Positions 52,786-61,391 of a stretch of 64,000 nt of DNA are shown here, piece by piece (positions within the stretch are counted from its first letter, which is position 1; every line of letters starts with the position of its first letter). This DNA comes from Paenibacillus eucommiae (GTDB lineage Bacteria; Bacillota; Bacilli; Paenibacillales; NBRC-103111). The notes below the pieces were generated by a model, which saw only the letters and a list, made by a program, of their open reading frames with translations, searched no databases and was not told the DNA's origin. The DNA lies in the NCBI RefSeq assembly GCF_017874215.1, contig NZ_JAGGLB010000016.1, positions 62,001-126,000 of the forward strand. Direction: 5' to 3'. The position numbers and the translations under genes are program-made.

Positions 52786-53139
52786 ATGCTGGTTCAAAAG
52801 ATTCCCACTTTGCTTAAGACTGCCATCATCAGTGCGGGCATGATATCCCTGTTTTTATCGTTTCATAACAAGCCTTCCCAAGCGGTACTTTGTATTGTTC
52901 TAGCGGGAGTGCTTACCGGATTTGACAGTTATTTCGTGAATAAACTAGGTCTGGCCAACGAATTTGGCAAAGTGTTCCGTTCGCTCGCAGCACTGATTTC
53001 CTTCGGCGCGGCCCCGTCCTTGATTGTATATTTGGTCATTTTGCACAAAATGCCGGTCTCTGGCCTGCTGCTTAATGTCAGTCGGATTAAAATTCCCAAA
53101 ATCACCAAACCCAATCTTATCAACAAAAAAAGTTACTGA
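52786..53139 (+). CDS. Truncated PssA-like (CDP-alcohol phosphatidyltransferase) protein lacking the active site
   Basis: A 117-residue membrane protein with the start pattern of phosphatidylserine synthase (IPTLLKTAIISAGMISLFLS) and the region LTGFDSYFVNKLG...EFGKVFRSLAALISFGAAPS. In working enzymes that region reads D-x2-D-G-x2-A-R-x8-G-x3-D-x3-D; here most of these Asp, Gly and Arg positions are replaced. The chain ends after two or three helices in an unrelated tail (NVSRIKIPKITKPN). RBS AAAAGGAG before ATG 52786 is intact. The DedA gene follows, as in the B. subtilis pssA-ybfM-psd operon, but psd is absent. Probably a decayed or repurposed copy. Confidence 0.7.
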   Translation: MLVQKIPTLLKTAIISAGMISLFLSFHNKPSQAVLCIVLAGVLTGFDSYFVNKLGLANEFGKVFRSLAALISFGAAPSLIVYLVILHKMPVSGLLLNVSRIKIPKITKPNLINKKSY

Positions 53140-53208
53140 GGCAACTTCGGCAAATCAGCATCCTCGGAATTCTCAGTATTCTCAGTATCCTTCCAGAAGA
53201 AACGGAGC

Positions 53209-53745
53209 GTGGACACTATAGCTTTCCTACAAGATATGATTGTTCAATACGGATACATCGCCATTTTCTTCTGTCTGGCTCTTGGTATTATTGGCTTGCC
53301 TATCCCCGATGAAATCCTGATGACCGTTGTCGGCTATCTCGCCTCTGAGGGGCTGCTTCTCTTCCCGGTATCCGTTGTAGTTAGCTTCTTCGGCGCCATG
53401 ACCGGCATGCTGTGCAGCTACGCCCTTGGGAGGAAATTCGGCAAATCACTGCTCTGGAAATATGGGAAATGGATCAGGCTTACGGCAAAAAGGCTTGAAA
53501 AAAACGAGATTTGGTTCGAGCGCTACGGACCTTGGGTAATTTGCATGGGCTACTACATTCCGGGCATTCGCCATCTAACCTGCTACATGGCAGGGGTAAG
53601 CGATATGAGCCTGCGAAAATATTTGCTTTTTGCGGGAATGGGAGCTTTGTGCTGGTGCCTTATTTTTATTTCAATCGGTTACTTCGTCGGGGCATCCGTC
53701 GATCTGCCCACTTTTTATTCTTCTTTGCTGGGGTTATTTTTCTAG
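53209..53745 (+). CDS. DedA-family membrane protein (YbfM-like)
   Basis: A 178-residue polytopic protein of the DedA/SNARE-associated family: FFCLALGIIGLPIPDEILM (residues about 20-38), a GAMTGMLCSYALGRKFG motif (about 61-77), FERYGPWVICMGYYIPGIRH (about 102-121) and MAGVSDMSLRKYLLFAGMG. DedA proteins act as lipid flippases or in proton-motive-force maintenance. The GTG start has GGAG very close, so initiation may be weak. The end is slightly shorter than usual (about 200). Behind the PssA-like gene it reproduces part of pssA-ybfM-psd. Confidence 0.85.
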   Translation: MDTIAFLQDMIVQYGYIAIFFCLALGIIGLPIPDEILMTVVGYLASEGLLLFPVSVVVSFFGAMTGMLCSYALGRKFGKSLLWKYGKWIRLTAKRLEKNEIWFERYGPWVICMGYYIPGIRHLTCYMAGVSDMSLRKYLLFAGMGALCWCLIFISIGYFVGASVDLPTFYSSLLGLFF

Positions 53746-53761
53746 CCACACGCTCTTTTTG

Positions 53762-54790
53762 TTACTGATGGATAATTGCTTTGTTTTTTTCAAAAAAACG
53801 ATCATTATGAGAAGAAACACCAGCCATATCTGAAGCTGCCGGGTCCAGATAGAGCTTTGCACTATTGACAGCTAGAACGGCGTCATTAAAGGCGCCTGCG
53901 ATTAGACGGACTTTACTGCCATAGGTAATAAAATCACCAGCGCCGAAAATACCCGGCATGCTTGTTCGCATTCGCGGATCAACAGAGACGCCATAGTCTT
54001 CTTTGTCTAGCCCCCATTTCAGTAAACCGCCAAAATCCCGGTCAAATCCATGGCTCACTATAACCTCATCTACTTCAATTTGCTCGATAGCACCAGTATC
54101 TGAATGTTCGAGAACTACGCTTTTAATCTGATCGCCCGCACCATGTAAGCGAGAGATTCTATATGGTGTCATTACCTCAGCAGATGCTTTCATTTGCGCT
54201 ACAGGCAGTTCGTGTGCGGTAAATTCATTTCGTCTATGAACAACGATGACTTGTTTGGCCAGTTTTACAATTTCATTTGCCCAGTCAACGGCAGAATCGC
54301 CACCGCCTGAAATAAGAACACGTTTATCTTTAAATCTCGACAAATCTGTAATCGTATAGTGAAGATTCGTCAATTCATAACGGTTGGCCCCTTCAACATC
54401 CAGCTTTTGAACTTGCGTCATTCCCCTGCCGGCACATAATAATAGGGTGCGTGTATAATGACGTTCCCCCGTTTTCGCTGTCAAAACAAAGATCTGATCA
54501 TCGCGCCGTTCCAAATGGGCAATTTCCTGGCCTAACACCAGAGTTGGATCGAATGTTTTCGCTTGAAGCTCCAGAATATCAATCAATTTTTCACAACGTA
54601 TCGGACCAACTCCGCCTACATCCCAAACTAACTTCTCCGGATAAGTGCGCATGAAGCCCCCTAATTCTTCTTTAGCATCAATCAACTTGGTGCGCATTGC
54701 TCTCATTCCGCTATAGAAAGCCGCATACATACCGGCAGGACCGCCGCCAACAATCGTTATATCGTAAATATCAAGTTGTTCTGTATTCAT
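53762..54790 (-). CDS. Ferredoxin/flavodoxin-NADP+ reductase-like flavoprotein (YcgT/YumC type)
   Basis: A 342-residue thioredoxin-reductase-like enzyme without the redox CXXC: FAD site ITIVGGGPAGMYAAFYSGMR (residues about 11-30), NADPH site RVLISGGGDSAVDWANEI (about 158-175) with HRRNEF after it, and the FAD motif GIFGAGDFITYG (about 286-297). In B. subtilis the YcgT/YumC group reduces ferredoxin or flavodoxin and is linked to iron release. The start abuts the stop of the siderophore-binding gene, so they are cotranscribed and likely Fur-controlled. Probably supplies electrons to reduce the imported ferric complex. Confidence 0.88.
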   Translation of the reverse strand: MNTEQLDIYDITIVGGGPAGMYAAFYSGMRAMRTKLIDAKEELGGFMRTYPEKLVWDVGGVGPIRCEKLIDILELQAKTFDPTLVLGQEIAHLERRDDQIFVLTAKTGERHYTRTLLLCAGRGMTQVQKLDVEGANRYELTNLHYTITDLSRFKDKRVLISGGGDSAVDWANEIVKLAKQVIVVHRRNEFTAHELPVAQMKASAEVMTPYRISRLHGAGDQIKSVVLEHSDTGAIEQIEVDEVIVSHGFDRDFGGLLKWGLDKEDYGVSVDPRMRTSMPGIFGAGDFITYGSKVRLIAGAFNDAVLAVNSAKLYLDPAASDMAGVSSHNDRFFEKNKAIIHQ

Positions 54791-55765
54791 TTAAGGCACC
54801 AGTTTTTCTACAATATAGTCAATGAGCAGGCTTGTTCCAATGGGTCCTTTAGCTGAAATATAATCATTGGTGCGCAGCGGAAATACATGATTATTCTTTA
54901 CGGCATCCAAGCCTTTCCACAAAGGGTTCTCTTCCAATTCCTTCAATGATTCTGAGCTGTCATAGTTTTCCATGCTTCTTTTTTCTACAAAAATATAATC
55001 CGCTTTGATATCAGGCAAGATTTCTAAGGAGAAGGGTGTGAACCATTCTGTTGTATCTTTAAAAATTTCAGGAATTTTTAGTCCTAGTGTTTCATAAAAG
55101 AACCTGCTAACATCATCGTCAGCCTTTGCTCCTAAATAACGATATCGCTTTGGCTCCACTCGGAGTACGAGTACGGTTTTGTCACCAATCGCTTGATGAA
55201 TTTTTTCTTTTGCCGCTTTCGCCTTCTGATCAAATTCAGCCAAAACTTTTTCAGATTGTTCTTTCTTATCGAATAGCTCGGCCAGCTTTGGCATCGCATC
55301 ATGCATGCCGATACCTGAAGTCAAAGCGATAGTCGGCGCAACTTTGGACAATTCTTCATATACTTTTGTCTCCATGCCTCTTCCTGATGCAATAATTAAA
55401 TCCGGTGATAAGCCCAGCAATTGCTCATAGTTATATTCATATTGTGCGTTTTCGATCATTTCAACACCATGTTCTTGTAAATAGGGTGCACGGTAATCGG
55501 GTTCAATTTCAGGAACTACTAATACTAACTGGGGTGTAACTCCCATCTCAATTAAATATTCTGCATAACTTGAATTCGATACAAGTATATTTTTCGGATT
55601 GGCTGGAATGGTCACGTCTCCAAAAATATCCTTCACCACTCTTGTTGCAGGCTTCTCTGGATCTTCAGTAGAAGTTGCTTGCTTCTTATCCGAAGAATTG
55701 GAACATGCCACTAAGATAATGGCTAGTAATGCTGTTCCAAAAAGTAAAATAAATCGTCTCGACAT
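54791..55765 (-). CDS. Iron-siderophore-binding lipoprotein (FeuA/FecB-like)
   Basis: A 324-residue ABC binding protein with lipobox LVAC (Cys21), the class-III binding-protein start (RVVKDIFGDVTIPANPKNIL), LSPDLIIASG, and ending YISAKGPIGTSLLIDYIVEK. AAAGGGG precedes the ATG. A perfect 7-1-7 Fur box lies 25-39 bp upstream of the start. Permease and ATPase genes are not present, so transport must use FecCD-type subunits encoded elsewhere. The C-terminal half is similar to the binding domain in the adjacent regulator, as in Btr and FeuA. Confidence 0.92.
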   Translation of the reverse strand: MSRRFILLFGTALLAIILVACSNSSDKKQATSTEDPEKPATRVVKDIFGDVTIPANPKNILVSNSSYAEYLIEMGVTPQLVLVVPEIEPDYRAPYLQEHGVEMIENAQYEYNYEQLLGLSPDLIIASGRGMETKVYEELSKVAPTIALTSGIGMHDAMPKLAELFDKKEQSEKVLAEFDQKAKAAKEKIHQAIGDKTVLVLRVEPKRYRYLGAKADDDVSRFFYETLGLKIPEIFKDTTEWFTPFSLEILPDIKADYIFVEKRSMENYDSSESLKELEENPLWKGLDAVKNNHVFPLRTNDYISAKGPIGTSLLIDYIVEKLVP

Positions 55766-55789
55766 TAGGTATTCGCCCCTTTTTTTAAT

Positions 55790-55804
55790 TGATAATAATT
55801 ATCA
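55790..55804. promoter_or_regulatory. Fur box
   Basis: TGATAATAATTATCA matches the Bacillus 7-1-7 Fur consensus TGATAATNATTATCA at every fixed position. It sits directly upstream of the siderophore-binding protein gene, where Fur-Fe would repress it and the reductase gene behind it. Confidence 0.85.
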
Positions 55805-55883
55805 CTATCAAAGATTATCAAATAAGAGGACAGCATTCCATAGCTGATGGTGCGTATTAAGGTGGATTATTGTGCTCCGTGCT

Positions 55884-57511
55884 TTAGCGATTTAATAGAC
55901 TGCTAACAATTTGACCGATGATAAGGTGATGCCCCGTGACTCCGCAGCCATCTACCCAAAGACTGGTATCCACATAGAAAACCCGATTCTCTTTTACCGC
56001 TTTTAAATGTTTCCACTGGTTGCTTTCCATTAGTTTCTCCATATTTTCCTCTGCGCTAAAATTCTCCATCACACGTTTCTCCACAAATAAATAATCTGGA
56101 TCCGCCAGAAGTAATTGCTCAATGGAGCAAGGGTTAAACCACGCCTCGCCCGTCTTTAACGATTCAGGGAGTGATAGACCGAGCTTTCTATAAAGCAATT
56201 TGGATACTCCGTTTGCGTTTCCTCCCAAATACCGGTATCCGAAAGGCTCAACCCGTAAAACCATTACAGTAGCAGAGGCAGGAATCCCGGATTGAAGCTG
56301 CTTCTTTGCTCTATTCACTTCATGCTGCATATGAGCCTGGAGTTTAGCTGCTGCTTCTTTTTTATTAAAAATAGCTGCAAATAGCTGAAGAAGAGTCTCC
56401 ATATCGTTCGTGAGACCTGCTAGCAGGGGTGCGATTGGGCGCAATTTCTTCTTCATATTTTCGCTTACAAAATTTCCGATAATTAATTCCGGCTGCTCCT
56501 GTTGTATGAACTCCGGATGTATCACATACTGCGGTACTTCCAGCAGCCTAACCTGATGCTCGTTAAACAGCTGCCGTTGATGCTGAGGCAAAAGTAAAGG
56601 AGTGACCATGACAGCATGCGGTATGATGCCTAATTCGATTAAAACTTCAGCACAGAGCGGAGAAATCGATACTATTTTTCGTTGGAGCAGGGTTTGAGCA
56701 TAATTTCTCGGGGACACTCCTGTAAAATGCTTGAAGCGGCGGCTAAAATAATGGGCATCCTCAAACCTACTTTTTTGGCAATCTCCTGAGATTTCGCTGA
56801 AGTTAATAGCAGCTCTTCCTGGGCACGATAGATCCTGTAATTTGTTAGATAATCTAAGGGCGGTTTGCCGCATAGCTCACTAAACTTTCGAGAATAATGC
56901 CACTGGCTTACTCCTGCAATTTGCGCTAATTGCTCGCGCGTGATCACCTCATCATAATGCTCCTGCATATAGGCAATCGAACGCATAATTCCTTTTTCGG
57001 TTGTCTGCTGATCCGCGGGCTGTTTCTGGTATACATTTTTTAATAATCCATATAAAAGATGCTGATTTTCAATCATCGATTCATTGACATCATGAAGCAA
57101 ATCTTCACTCAAACGATCACTGATACTTGTTAAAAAACCGCCCGTTAACTGCATGATCTGATAGCTGCTACCCAGCGGCACATGCCACTCAAATTTCATT
57201 GCTTCCCGTTCTTTATTGAACAAAGAATACGTACTAAAATCAATTTGCCAGCCTGCCAAATCCAGATTCCCGCCCTCAACTACCTCGATAACCGAGTTCT
57301 CTTCAATGGCAATTAAATGACCGAAAGCTACATGAATATGGTGCCCATTAATATTCCAAACAGCATGGCCGTCCGTTATAATTATGAATGCATGACTTAA
57401 GCAATAATGGAGTTCCCCCTCAGTCATCCATTTAGCTGTTAACGGCTTGGTTGACTCCCATTGAGCGATCCATTGGCTCACATTTTGTTGTGGTTCTATC
57501 CAATTCATCAT
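55884..57511 (-). pseudogene. Btr-like AraC regulator with siderophore-binding domain, split by a one-base frameshift
   Basis: Two overlapping frames make up one protein of about 540 residues. Frame 1 (57511 to about 56767) gives an AraC cupin-like N-terminus and most of the HTH (EQLAQIAGVSQWHYSRKFSE; SAKSQEIAKKVG). Frame 2 completes the second HTH (FEDAHYFSRRFKHFTGVSPR) and adds a binding-protein domain (ELGIIPHAVMV; QPELIIGNFV; YLFVEKRVMENF) as in B. subtilis Btr, which activates feuABC when it binds bacillibactin. The break is at 56763-56776, next to a run of six A and a GGTTTG where one T is missing. It may be a real null allele or a homopolymer sequencing error. Confidence 0.85.
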
Positions 57512-57581
57512 TACTATGCTCCTTTTGAAAAAAGAGGAATAATCTCATCATTTAACCGCTCACTTAGTGGTGATAATCATA

Positions 57582-57590
57582 TGTTATAAT
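57582..57590 (+). promoter_or_regulatory. Extended -10 promoter for the DUF4440 gene
   Basis: TGTTATAAT (extended -10) lies about 96 bp before the start. It overlaps a TGATAATCAT half that resembles part of a Fur box but lacks the second half. Confidence 0.4.
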
Positions 57591-57685
57591 AGTAATAATA
57601 TGATATCCCCGGTAAACGGCGCAAGACGAAAACCTGATATAGGAGTCCAAGTGAGTAATCAAAATATTGGTAAGAAGCGGTGGTT

Positions 57686-58054
57686 ATGAAAATGGAGAAT
57701 GACGTTTCATTAAGGGCTCAATTACTTGAACTGGAAGAACGGTTGTTAAAAACAGAGGTTCGTACATCTCCAGAAGAACTTTCATTATTACTAGCAGACG
57801 ATTTTTTTGAATTTGGAAGCTCAGGTGACATATGGTATAAAAGCAATGGGGTTGCTGAAGAGGGAATAGGTGCAGTGAAAATGATACTTAGTAATTTTGA
57901 AATACATCCCCTGTCTAACGAATCAGTGCTAACTACATACCGAATATTCAACGAAGTAAAAATGCAGCATACATTGCGCAGTTCAATTTGGAGATATAGA
58001 GATGGCAGATGGAAGATGTTTTTTCATCAAGGGACACCTAGTAAACACTGCTGA
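57686..58054 (+). CDS. DUF4440-type (NTF2-like) protein
   Basis: A 122-residue protein of the NTF2-like superfamily: SLRAQLLELEERLLK at the N-terminus, LSLLLADDFFEFGSSGDIW (residues about 31-49) and the C-terminal SSIWRYRDGRWKMFFHQGTP. Such proteins are small alpha/beta cone folds of uncertain function. The RBS is weak; GTG 57680, ATG 57686 and ATG 57692 are all possible starts. The shikimate-kinase-like gene begins 31 bp later in the same direction. Confidence 0.8.
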   Translation: MKMENDVSLRAQLLELEERLLKTEVRTSPEELSLLLADDFFEFGSSGDIWYKSNGVAEEGIGAVKMILSNFEIHPLSNESVLTTYRIFNEVKMQHTLRSSIWRYRDGRWKMFFHQGTPSKHC

Positions 58055-58085
58055 TTTTTTATGATTAAATGAAAGGAAGACAACA

Positions 58086-58622
58086 GTGAGGAAGAATATG
58101 AACATAGTTCTTATAGGTATGTCTGGGGCTGGTAAAAGCACTTTAGGTGTGCTGCTCGCAAAAGCATTAGGAATGGATTTCGTGGATACAGATATTGTTA
58201 TACAACAACATGAAGGCAGGTTGCTACAGGATATACTTGATAATGATGGTATCGAAAAATTTATGCAAGTCGAAGAAAAAATTGTGTCAGAGCTGCAACT
58301 TAAAAATTGCATTATATCTACAGGCGGAAGTGTAATATATTCAGAAAAAGCTATGAATGTCCTTAAACAAGGTGGACGGATTATTTATTTACATGTGCCA
58401 TATGAAGAAATAAATAAGAGACTAATAAACATAACAACCAGAGGCATTGTAATAAAGAAAGGAAATAGTCTTAAGGATGTTTACGAGGAAAGAGTTCCAT
58501 TATACCTGAAGTATAGTGATAAAACTCTTGATTGCTCAAATAAGGATATAGAACAATGTGTTAGTGAAATTATAGAGAAAATACAAGAAAGTCATTGTGA
58601 TAATTCAACTAACGGTGAATGA
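58086..58622 (+). CDS. Shikimate-kinase-like P-loop kinase
   Basis: A 178-residue nucleotide kinase-like protein: Walker A GMSGAGKST (residues about 11-19), FVDTDIVIQQ (the Asp of shikimate kinases), STGGSVIYS in place of the usual GGG, and EERVPLYLKYSD with the R-x-PLY motif. The Arg normally found in the F-R-x-x-E segment is absent (here KFMQVEEK), so shikimate may not be the substrate. GTG 58086 has AAAGGAAG 8 bp upstream; ATG 58098 is an alternative. No aromatic pathway gene is near. Confidence 0.8.
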   Translation: MRKNMNIVLIGMSGAGKSTLGVLLAKALGMDFVDTDIVIQQHEGRLLQDILDNDGIEKFMQVEEKIVSELQLKNCIISTGGSVIYSEKAMNVLKQGGRIIYLHVPYEEINKRLINITTRGIVIKKGNSLKDVYEERVPLYLKYSDKTLDCSNKDIEQCVSEIIEKIQESHCDNSTNGE

Positions 58623-58676
58623 TAGTGAGGAGCTTCTTCTGGGCAACTCCTAGTCTCTAACATTTAATTTTGTTAG

Positions 58677-58705
58677 CATAAAAAAACCTTCCGAAAGGAA
58701 GGTTT
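58677..58705 (-). terminator. Terminator of the SRPBCC gene (minus strand)
   Basis: AAACCTTCC and GGAAGGTTT form a perfect 9-bp stem with a tetraloop. On the minus strand it is followed by a T tract, 18 bp after the stop of the minus-strand gene; on the plus strand the tail is A/T-rich, so it may act both ways. Confidence 0.85.
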
Positions 58706-58722
58706 AAAATAATAATTTTATC

Positions 58723-59154
58723 TTAAGCTTCTTTGGAGGTTTCACTATATTTTTTAAAATTGTCTAGAATCGACTGCCAGCCTGCTTCCTGCATTTCAAT
58801 GGAATTGGTGGTTTCTGCTTCAAAAGTTTCAATTACCTTAGTGTCGTTTTCTTGGCTAATAAAAGTAATCGTAACTGTTCTTCCATCTCCAATAGTGTAA
58901 GAAATAAATTCATTTACTCTCACTTCATCATAAACTCCACTAAAATCAAATCCGAAACTTCCATCCTTAGCTTCCATTCTTGTTAGAAAACTCCCGCCAA
59001 CCCTTAAATCATTTTCGGCTTTTGGTACATGCCAGTCATCAGAAGCATTATTCCATTTTGTTATATGCTGTGGCTCTGTCCAATATTTCCATACTTCTCC
59101 AACCGGTTTATGAACTGTGGTTTCTATCGTTATTGTTTTATTACCTGTTTCCAT
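58723..59154 (-). CDS. SRPBCC / AHSA1-domain protein
   Basis: A 143-residue START-like (AHSA1) protein: TTVHKPVGEVWKYWTEPQHI (residues about 12-31), GGSFLTRMEAKDGSFGFDFS (about 53-72) and the C-terminal QEAGWQSILDNFKKYSE. Members bind hydrophobic ligands in a helix-grip fold; function not specific. Single gene with its own terminator. Confidence 0.88.
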   Translation of the reverse strand: METGNKTITIETTVHKPVGEVWKYWTEPQHITKWNNASDDWHVPKAENDLRVGGSFLTRMEAKDGSFGFDFSGVYDEVRVNEFISYTIGDGRTVTITFISQENDTKVIETFEAETTNSIEMQEAGWQSILDNFKKYSETSKEA

Positions 59155-59322
59155 TATAACTACCGCCTCACTAGGTTAAATTTAAATTCTATGAGTAATT
59201 ATACCATAAAAATTCCTATGTGATTTCTTATGGATTGCTGTTTGCTAACCTGTTTTTTGAACCTTGATAAGTATATTATGGTAAAATGTACAAGGAACTA
59301 TTCATACAGGAGGGAAGAAAAA

Positions 59323-59799
59323 GTGGTCGATATTATCGAAAAACAGCAGTTTTCAGTTATTGGTAAAATGGGGGAAGGACTTGCGATTGAAGGATCCAAG
59401 TGGATACCTCCATTATGGCAAGAGGCAAATAGTAGCTTTGCTGAGATAAGCAGTTTCGCGAAGTTGGATGCTGAAGGTAATATTACTGGAATTTGGGGTG
59501 CTATGAGTGATGTGGATGAGAAATTTGAAAGGTGGAAAGAAGAAGGTAAATATTTAGCAGGATGCGAAGTTACAGACGATGCTATTGCCCCAAAGGGATG
59601 GACAAAATGGGTCATTCCAGCATTCAAATATGTTGTAATAAAATGCACTCAAGATTCTTATCAGAACATGTTTAATCAAATGATTACAGATTATTTACCT
59701 CAAAACAATTATCAAATCGTTGGAGCCATTCAAGAATTTTATAATCCTAAAGATGATACCGGAGAATTGTACTTATACTTCCCAGTTGAAAGAATATAA
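59323..59799 (+). CDS. GyrI-like / AraC effector-binding-domain protein
   Basis: A 158-residue stand-alone effector-binding domain: QFSVIGKMGEGLAIEGSKWI near the start, GIWGAMSDVD, LAGCEVTDDAIAPKGWTKWV (residues about 84-103) and the family end ELYLYFPVERI. Relatives bind small aromatic or cationic drugs. GTG 59323 is chosen because AGGAGGG lies 7 bp upstream; the open frame to 59230 adds an unlikely Cys-rich leader. Monocistronic. Confidence 0.85.
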   Translation: MVDIIEKQQFSVIGKMGEGLAIEGSKWIPPLWQEANSSFAEISSFAKLDAEGNITGIWGAMSDVDEKFERWKEEGKYLAGCEVTDDAIAPKGWTKWVIPAFKYVVIKCTQDSYQNMFNQMITDYLPQNNYQIVGAIQEFYNPKDDTGELYLYFPVERI

Positions 59800-59944
59800 T
59801 TATACTCAACACGCCTCCAATACGTTAACAAGCCACGATAGTTCGACAAAAAAGCAGCATCGCGGCGGCGTATTGTTGCTACGTTTAGAAGAGATTGATG
59901 TACAAAGGATAATTTAGTTATATCCATTTTCCACGGTCCTATAA

Positions 59945-59953
59945 TGGTATAAT
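59945..59953 (+). promoter_or_regulatory. Extended -10 promoter of the creatininase-like gene
   Basis: TGGTATAAT, a perfect -10 with extended TGN, lies 43 bp before the ATG at 59996; the -35 region is poor. Confidence 0.5.
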
Positions 59954-59995
59954 TTGTTGTATATTAGGAATTTGAACTTTTTAGGGAGTGTTAAT

Positions 59996-60751
59996 ATGTT
60001 TAGTTTTAAGAACACGACAATGGAAATTTCATCAAGTGGGATTGATACTGTTGTTTTGTCAGTAGGAGCAACGGAACAGTTTGGACCGTACTTACCCATG
60101 CATTTGGATACGCTTATCGCAGAGTTATACGCTGATGCTTATGGGAGAGAACTAAATGCGTACGTGTTACCTACAATCCCGTTTAATACCTCTGAGGAAC
60201 ATGCCAATTTCAAGGGAACAGTGACGGTAAGCCCCAATATTTTAACAGCCATGTTGGAGGAAATTATTTGCAACTTAACAAGGCAAGGCTTTAAGAAGTT
60301 CTTGGTCTGTACTGGACATGGTGGATCCTATTGGGAGGGAGCCTTCGTCAAGCATATGAACTACAAGTACCCTCATATTATCTTAATCTCCGCAAATCAT
60401 AATAATCATATTGCATGGGAAGAGGCAGTTGAAAAGGCAGGTTTACAAGGTTTAAACGAAATGCATGGCGGGTTATTGTCCGTTTGTACAGCTATGTGGC
60501 TTTGTCCTGAATTGGTTAAAATGAATTCTATGGGTTCAGACATACCTCCAGAAAACCGTCTTTATGCAGATTACTTAGGTTGGGAAAAGCTAACTCAGGA
60601 TGGTTGTTGGGGAAAGTTTGAAGAAGGAAAATATTCACATGAGGAACTGGCTGAAAAAGGTAAAATATTTTGGAATACATATATTCAAAAAAGAACTGAA
60701 GGTCTGAAACTAATCCTTGAAAAGGGATATTGGCGAAAAACCCAAGGATGA
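59996..60751 (+). CDS. Creatininase-family amidohydrolase
   Basis: A 251-residue metal-dependent amidohydrolase of the creatininase/FAPy-deformylase group: VLSVGATEQFGPYLPMHLDT (Glu, His and Asp metal ligands, residues about 20-39), TIPFNTSEEHANFKGTV, and LVCTGHGGSYWEG (about 103-115, second His). The family opens amide rings of creatinine-like or formamidopyrimidine compounds; the substrate here is open. ATG 59996 with AGGGAG upstream. The Nudix gene begins 32 bp after its stop and may be cotranscribed. Confidence 0.87.
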   Translation: MFSFKNTTMEISSSGIDTVVLSVGATEQFGPYLPMHLDTLIAELYADAYGRELNAYVLPTIPFNTSEEHANFKGTVTVSPNILTAMLEEIICNLTRQGFKKFLVCTGHGGSYWEGAFVKHMNYKYPHIILISANHNNHIAWEEAVEKAGLQGLNEMHGGLLSVCTAMWLCPELVKMNSMGSDIPPENRLYADYLGWEKLTQDGCWGKFEEGKYSHEELAEKGKIFWNTYIQKRTEGLKLILEKGYWRKTQG

Positions 60752-60783
60752 TTCAGCATATTAATTTTATAACAGGAGGTAAC

Positions 60784-61242
60784 ATGAAGCCAATCAGAAA
60801 TTCTGCTAAAGCAATAATTATTCAAGATGAAAAGATTTTATTGACCAAAAACAAAGATGATTTTGGTTTCTTTTATTTATTTCCCGGTGGGGGGCAAGAT
60901 CATGGAGAAGAACTGAAAGATACTGTTTATAGAGAGTGTTTAGAGGAGATTGGGGAAAAAGTAATGGTTAGTGATCTTGTTTATGTACGTGAGTATATTG
61001 GAAAAAGTCATGAATTCGCAGAATGGGACTCAGATGCTCATCAAGTTGAATTTTATTTTAGCTGCTCATTAGCTTCAAATGATTCACCATGCGTGAATGG
61101 TACGAATCCTGATAAAGATCAGGTAGGTGTTGAGTGGATTGAAATTAAGAAACTTCATGAAATTAGATTGTATCCTAAAGCGCTCGGCAAAATCATTATA
61201 AACAATGAAATAGAAATTCGTTATCTTGGGGATGTGAACTAG
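60784..61242 (+). CDS. Nudix hydrolase
   Basis: A 152-residue protein with a complete Nudix box, GQDHGEELKDTVYRECLEE followed by IGE (residues about 41-62), preceded by YLFPGG. It is clearly different from the Nudix protein at 49.3 kb. ATG 60784 with a perfect AGGAGG is used in preference to the frame from 60730, which overlaps the creatininase-like gene. Substrate unknown. Confidence 0.88.
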   Translation: MKPIRNSAKAIIIQDEKILLTKNKDDFGFFYLFPGGGQDHGEELKDTVYRECLEEIGEKVMVSDLVYVREYIGKSHEFAEWDSDAHQVEFYFSCSLASNDSPCVNGTNPDKDQVGVEWIEIKKLHEIRLYPKALGKIIINNEIEIRYLGDVN

Positions 61243-61274
61243 GAATAAGTTCGATACGGAAAGGACGGACGCCA

Positions 61275-61391
61275 ATGCTTCCGATCTACAAAACATTATC
61301 CGATCGTGCCCTTAGAGGGGTTGTCGATAAGGTACATCCTGGAGCAAGCGTTCTTTCCGTTCAACAGCTCCAAGGGGGAATCGATAGCTTT
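61275..61391 (+). pseudogene. N-terminal fragment of an aminoglycoside-phosphotransferase-like gene
   Basis: ATG 61275 (GGAAAGGACG upstream) encodes about 38 residues resembling the N-terminus of phosphotransferase (APH/choline kinase) proteins: LSDRALRGVVDKVHPGASV and LSVQQLQGGIDS, where the nucleotide-binding loop would begin. The similarity stops at about 61390, exactly where the convergent minus-strand gene ends. The rest of the enzyme is missing. Confidence 0.6.

Noticed and set aside
57571..57585. Second Fur box upstream of the Btr-like gene
   Set aside because: Only the left half TGATAAT matches; five of the seven right-half positions differ.
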